Position numbers and translations under genes: made by a program
Shown here: piece after piece, positions 60,245 to 64,000 of the stretch
Layout of the letters: every line of letters starts with the position of its first letter
How positions within the stretch are numbered: position 1 is the stretch's first letter
Origin: Sphingobacterium spiritivorum ATCC 33861
GTDB taxonomy: Bacteria > Bacteroidota > Bacteroidia > Sphingobacteriales > Sphingobacteriaceae
Assembly (NCBI RefSeq): GCF_000143765.1
Contig: NZ_GL379770.1
Span: 310,001 to 374,000, forward strand
Reading direction: 5' to 3'
Length of the DNA stretch: 64,000 bases
The notes under the pieces: model-generated
Told to the model about the DNA's origin: nothing
The model's input: only the letters and a program-made list of their open reading frames with translations
Database searches by the model: none

Positions 60245-62746
60245 CTATTGATTTGAATTGTCCCGCCGTTGCATTGCGATATGCTTAATAGCGAGTTCTA
60301 CGTTACCATCGAGTTCCGCAGCAAGCTGCATCACTTCCATCTTTTCGGTTTCCTCTGTGGTGTAGGCGAGGTATTCCTCCAAACTAACTTCGGTGGCATA
60401 GACTGCCGAGTGCGTACCACCTAAACCAATCCAAACCTCTTTGTACAAGCGGCTTGCATCGTTGTTCATATTGATGGAAAGTACCTGACCTTTTTCTTTG
60501 TCGGTAAGCCCCAACATTGCCTGTATATCATCAAACTTGTTCATATACTTGCGTTGGTCTAAAAGGATTTTACAGTCGGAGTTATTGATGATACTTTCTT
60601 TCACAATGGGCGACTGGATGATATCATCGACCTCCTGTGTTACGACAATGGCTTCTCCGAAAAACTTACGCACGGTTTTGAACAAATACTTGATGTATTC
60701 TGCCATTCCCTCTTTTGCAATCGCTTTCCAAGCCTCTTCAATCAGGATAAGTTTGCGAATACCTTTCAGTCGGCGCATTTTGTTAATGAACACCTCCATA
60801 ATGATAATCGTGACTATGGGAAAGAGGATTTTGTGGTCTTTTATCGCATCAATTTCAAACACGATAAAGCGTTTGGAAAGAAGGTCTAACTGCTTATCGG
60901 AGTTGAGCAAATAATCGTATTCTCCTCCTTTGTAATAGGGTTCGAGAACATTCAGGAAATTGGCAATGTCAAAATCTTTTTCCCTGACTTGTTTCTCCTC
61001 CAATACTTTGCGGTAGTCGTCTTTTACATACTCATAGAAGCCGTTAAATGACGGATAAGTATCATCTTGTTTGATACGTTCGATGTAACCGGAAACAGCA
61101 TTGGACAATGCTACTTCTTCCGACCTTGTCGGCGGTTCATCGTCCCGTTTCCAAAGAGTGAGTATCAGAGTTTTGATACTTTCCCGCTTTTCGATGTCGA
61201 ACACGCCGTCATCGGTATAAAAGGGATTGAACGCAATCGGGTTATCTTCGGTGTACGTGAAGTAAACACCGTCTTCGCCTTTGGTTTTTCCTTTGATGAG
61301 TTCGCATAATCCCTGATAACTGTTACCCGTATCTACGAGTAGAACGTGAGCACCCTGTTCGTGATATTGGCGTACCATATGGTTAGTGAAGAAAGATTTT
61401 CCCGAACCTGACGGACCAAGTATGAACTTGTTTCTGTTCGTGATAATCCCACGTTTCATCGGCAAATCGGAAATATCCAAATGGATTGGTTTTCCTGTAA
61501 GCCTGTCCGCCATTTTGATACCGAACGGAGAGGGCGAATTGTGGTAATTCGTTTCTTCTGCAAAGAAGCACAAGGCAGGTTCTATAAACGTATAGAAACT
61601 TTCCTCACTCGGAAAATCGCCAGCATTGCCTGGCATTGCAGCCCAATACAATGTGGCAACGTCTGTCGTGTTGTGGCGGGGCTTACACTCCATTAGTGCC
61701 AACGCACTACCGCAATCGTTCTTTAGCTGTTTGAGTTCCGCAGGGTCTTCCGACCAAGCCATAATATTGAAGTGTGCTCTTACAGAAGATAGCCCGAAGC
61801 TGTGTGCTTCGTTCAGATACTTCTCAATCCACTCCTTATTGATTTGGTTCGCCCGACTATAACGGGCTAAAGAGTGCATATTACGGGCAGATTTCTCAAA
61901 CTTTTGCAGGTTGTCCTCGCTGTTATCCAAGAATAGGTACTGATTGTAAATGTGGTTACAGCTCAATAACAACCCTACGGGTGCAGCAAACGACAAACGG
62001 CAGTCGCTCCGGTCGGTAGATAGCTTTTCAAAGCGGGTATCAGCCGAAACAGTTGCAGGCAGGTCGTCCGTATCGGACAAGGTGTGCAAAGACAGCCTTT
62101 TGTTGCCGATACGCACTTCTTCCGCTCCTAATGCGATGTCCTGCATTGGTGTTCCGGCTTCTCTCGAAAGTGTAAGGTATTGTTCCAGCAATCCCTGTTT
62201 TTCGTCTGTTCCGATGATGTCGTCTTCGGTCAAACGTCGCAGGTTTACAAAACCGCTATCATTCACGATACGTTCAAACTGTGCGACCGCTTCCATAAAT
62301 TGATGTATCGTTTCCTTATTGATTTCCTTTGGAATAAGCGTACCCTTGCAAAGCGAACTGAAATTGCTTTGCATACGCATTCTGTTCTTGGTCGTTTTTG
62401 TCAGGAACAGGTAGCAATAATGGTTCAGGAATGGTCGTTCGTTGAAATGCCGTTGATAGCTTTTGGAAAGAAAACTCTGGTCTTCCTGTGCCAAATCGGG
62501 AGTGTAGCTTTCTTTGATATACCAATCTTGCTTGTGAATGACTGTAAAATCGGGTAATGTCTTAATCGCCTTATGCCAGGCGGAGTGAATAGCTTCGTAT
62601 TCAGCCGATGCTACCGTAAACAGCTCAGGCAATCGTACTTCAAAACAGGCGGTTATGTCCGCATCTTTGGACAGGATACAGTTGTTTTCTACTGCCAAGA
62701 GTGGAAACTTATGTTCCAATGTGGTTGTTTTGGCTACATTTCTCAT
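60245..62746 (-). CDS. traG: Conjugation ATPase TraG (VirB4 family)
   Basis: 833 residues. The Walker A motif is visible in KFILGPSGSGKSFFTNHMVR, and a Walker B-like LILIEEAWKAIAKEGMAEYI follows. The N-terminal third matches the VirB4 N-domain layout (ACFEVRLPELFTVASAEYEA). It powers pilus assembly and substrate transfer at the inner membrane. It overlaps traF by four bases (ATGA). Confidence 0.93.
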   Translation of the reverse strand: MRNVAKTTTLEHKFPLLAVENNCILSKDADITACFEVRLPELFTVASAEYEAIHSAWHKAIKTLPDFTVIHKQDWYIKESYTPDLAQEDQSFLSKSYQRHFNERPFLNHYCYLFLTKTTKNRMRMQSNFSSLCKGTLIPKEINKETIHQFMEAVAQFERIVNDSGFVNLRRLTEDDIIGTDEKQGLLEQYLTLSREAGTPMQDIALGAEEVRIGNKRLSLHTLSDTDDLPATVSADTRFEKLSTDRSDCRLSFAAPVGLLLSCNHIYNQYLFLDNSEDNLQKFEKSARNMHSLARYSRANQINKEWIEKYLNEAHSFGLSSVRAHFNIMAWSEDPAELKQLKNDCGSALALMECKPRHNTTDVATLYWAAMPGNAGDFPSEESFYTFIEPALCFFAEETNYHNSPSPFGIKMADRLTGKPIHLDISDLPMKRGIITNRNKFILGPSGSGKSFFTNHMVRQYHEQGAHVLLVDTGNSYQGLCELIKGKTKGEDGVYFTYTEDNPIAFNPFYTDDGVFDIEKRESIKTLILTLWKRDDEPPTRSEEVALSNAVSGYIERIKQDDTYPSFNGFYEYVKDDYRKVLEEKQVREKDFDIANFLNVLEPYYKGGEYDYLLNSDKQLDLLSKRFIVFEIDAIKDHKILFPIVTIIIMEVFINKMRRLKGIRKLILIEEAWKAIAKEGMAEYIKYLFKTVRKFFGEAIVVTQEVDDIIQSPIVKESIINNSDCKILLDQRKYMNKFDDIQAMLGLTDKEKGQVLSINMNNDASRLYKEVWIGLGGTHSAVYATEVSLEEYLAYTTEETEKMEVMQLAAELDGNVELAIKHIAMQRRDNSNQ

Positions 62747-63075
62747 ACGGCTTTCGGTTTAGGAGTGAATTTTAAATACCTGCGTACAGGCTTACGACAA
62801 ATAATGTAGCGAGGGTGTCGTTTTCTCGCACCTACTTTCATTAGTCCGTGTTCTCTGTACTTTCGGTTCAGCGAAAAGGTCTGCCATACAATGAGCGAAG
62901 CACCGCCAGCTCCGAGAAACAGGCAGACGTAATTACTTACGCCAGCCATATACAATATCATCACGAAGATGAGCGTACCGAGCAGACCACCAGCGAATAT
63001 GAACAGGTATTGGGCTTTCAGCCCTTTAAATTCCACTGTCCTGCCAATGCCTTTGTTAATGTTATAACTGTTCAT
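62743..63075 (-). CDS. traF: Conjugative transfer protein TraF (DUF4133, VirB3-like)
   Basis: About 110 residues with two membrane helices (YLFIFAGGLLGTLIFVMILY and YVCLFLGAGGASLIVW) and a basic C-tail. I start at ATG 63075 (MNSYNINKGIGRTVEFKG). Matches DUF4133. Eleven bases after traE. Confidence 0.88.
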   Translation of the reverse strand: MNSYNINKGIGRTVEFKGLKAQYLFIFAGGLLGTLIFVMILYMAGVSNYVCLFLGAGGASLIVWQTFSLNRKYREHGLMKVGARKRHPRYIICRKPVRRYLKFTPKPKAV

Positions 63076-63086
63076 AAGGCAGAGGT

Positions 63087-63392
63087 TTACAGGAAGAATG
63101 AACGCAGGATAGTAGCCGCAACAATCAGGAAGATACACGCACCGAACCACGAAGCCGCCGTCTTCGATGTGTCGGGGTCGCCCGAGCTGAATTTGTTGTA
63201 CACCTTAACACCTCCGATTAAGCCGACAACCGCCCCAATCGCATAAATGAGTTGGGTGGCAGGGTCGAAATAAGACGTTACCATTTGGGTAGCCTCGTTG
63301 ATACCTGCCGACCCGTTTCCCTGTGCGAACGCACCCATTCCTGACAGCATTGCTACGGCTGCCAGCAAAACTTTTTTACTTTGTTTTTTCAT
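63087..63392 (-). CDS. traE: Conjugative transfer protein TraE (DUF4134, VirB2-like pilin)
   Basis: 101 residues with a signal peptide (KVLLAAVAMLSGMGAFAQ) and two hydrophobic segments (LIYAIGAVVGLIGGVKVY and GACIFLIVAATILRSFF). Size and hydrophobic layout match TraE/DUF4134, the pilin-like subunit. It is the first tra gene seen; traA-traD lie outside the window or beyond the cargo. Confidence 0.88.
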   Translation of the reverse strand: MKKQSKKVLLAAVAMLSGMGAFAQGNGSAGINEATQMVTSYFDPATQLIYAIGAVVGLIGGVKVYNKFSSGDPDTSKTAASWFGACIFLIVAATILRSFFL

Positions 63393-63543
63393 AATTGAAA
63401 CACATTAATTTGTTACTGTTATCCCGCACCTTGCGGACTTTCGGGACAAAGGTGTTTTAGAAATCAAGGCGTGATAACAAAGTGGCAGTGAGAGGAATTG
63501 TTTGGCTGTGGGTGGCTGAATTGCTAAAGAAAATAGAGAGGTG

Positions 63544-63576
63544 TTGACAGGAAGAGAGAGGTTTTTACTATCTTCG
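63544..63576 (+). promoter_or_regulatory. Promoter of the Cys-rich small protein
   Basis: TTGACA at 63544-63549 and TATCTTCG at 63569-63576 (a near match to TAnnTTTG). The -7 box ends four bases before the ATG at 63581, so the leader is very short. Confidence 0.5.
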
Positions 63577-63580
63577 TAAA

Positions 63581-63892
63581 ATGAAATCCTTGTCGTACAT
63601 ATTAGCATTAATGGTTTTGGTCTTATCGACCTTGCCAAGCTTTATGGAAGATAAATGTTTTGACCTAGTGAATCAAACAACAAATAGTCAAGAACAAGAT
63701 AGCGACGATTGCGGTATGGAATGTTGCTCGCCTTTTTCTAAATGCAATACCTGTACTGGATTTGTAATTACTTCCTTTTATGCTTTAACATCCAATTATG
63801 TCCAACAACCTAAAAAGAAATTAGGTGTAATAACAGCGTCAGCTGTTTCAGACTTCCTCTCTTCCATTTGGCAACCCCCTAAGATTAATTAA
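63581..63892 (+). CDS. Small Cys-rich exported protein, possible metal-efflux leader gene
   Basis: 103 residues with a signal peptide-like N-terminus (LSYILALMVLVLSTLPSFM), then a cysteine-rich segment (DDCGMECCSPFSKCNTCTG). Such small Cys-rich proteins often head heavy-metal RND efflux operons in Bacteroidota; whether this one does cannot be seen here because the next gene is cut. It may bind metal in the periplasm. Divergent from the tra operon. Confidence 0.6.
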   Translation: MKSLSYILALMVLVLSTLPSFMEDKCFDLVNQTTNSQEQDSDDCGMECCSPFSKCNTCTGFVITSFYALTSNYVQQPKKKLGVITASAVSDFLSSIWQPPKIN

Positions 63893-63979
63893 TGTTTTTA
63901 GTGTCTTCGGCACAATAACAGATTACGGTGCTACAAACCGTCAATTCTCATTTTTCAAACATTAATGTTTTTTTATACA

Positions 63980-64000
63980 ATGAAAAAAATAGTCTTTGTG
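63980..64000 (+). CDS. Start of the next gene (truncated)
   Basis: ATG followed by codons for Lys-Lys-Ile-Val-Phe-Val, the opening of a signal peptide. It runs off the window end. It lies 88 bases after the Cys-rich gene on the same strand, so it is probably in the same operon. Confidence 0.45.

Overview
The window reads as a Bacteroidota chromosome, most likely from the Sphingobacteriaceae (Sphingobacterium is my best guess from protein flavour; not proven). The signs are Bacteroidota-type -7 boxes (TAnnTTTG), an ECF sigma gene followed by an anti-sigma-like gene, a SusC-like/TonB-type outer-membrane protein, a transketolase split into two subunits, and a CTnDOT-type (Tra/PRTRC) conjugative element.

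Positions 1 to about 34.4 kb are ordinary chromosome. In order they hold the end of a LysM lytic transglycosylase, a PyrR-like phosphoribosyltransferase, an NlpC/P60 hydrolase, and the threonine operon thrA-thrB-thrC behind a clear attenuator (a Thr/Ile-rich leader peptide, an antiterminator and a terminator). Next come an RlmI-type rRNA methyltransferase, an Fsr-like MFS exporter, an SGNH hydrolase and a class III aminotransferase. They are followed by an ECF sigma/anti-sigma/Spy-like cluster, the split transketolase, an outer-membrane barrel protein divergent from a histidine kinase/response regulator pair, a NifU-type protein, purB, and a small Ser/Asp-repeat lipoprotein. Then come two tandem copies of a small pseudoknot-like RNA element, an acyl-CoA dehydrogenase, an M48 protease, yidC, pyrG, a GHL10/CBM9 pair, an aldo/keto reductase, rplS and tRNA-Pro(TGG).

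From just after tRNA-Pro to the right end the DNA is an integrative conjugative element (ICE). An IntDOT-like tyrosine recombinase and an excisionase-like HTH protein sit at the tRNA end. A plus-strand maintenance module follows: ssb, a DUF932 protein, four small ORFans, and a PRTRC cassette (E, C, an unassigned 384-aa protein, B, ThiF). On the far side a minus-strand transfer operon runs traE-F-G-I-J-K-(extra gene)-L-M-N-O-Q. The other ICE end, the relaxase and the coupling protein lie outside the window. A Cys-rich small protein at the right edge hints at metal-efflux cargo upstream of traE.

Between the PRTRC cassette and the tra operon lie two defence-like cargo operons, the most interesting part of the window. 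The first is XRE regulator - SMEK/APAZ-like protein - catalytically dead short Argonaute - putative pPIWI-associated nuclease (43.6-47.8 kb). The second is a two-gene operon of an unrecognised 533-aa protein and an 883-aa double-HKD phospholipase-D-type nuclease (49.2-53.4 kb). Between them are a degenerate receiver-domain protein, a long interrupted hairpin and two HTH proteins that look like ICE control genes. The gap before the Argonaute operon (43.2-43.6 kb) also holds several strong inverted repeats. These operons would plausibly protect the host, or the element itself, from phages or competing plasmids while the ICE spreads them.
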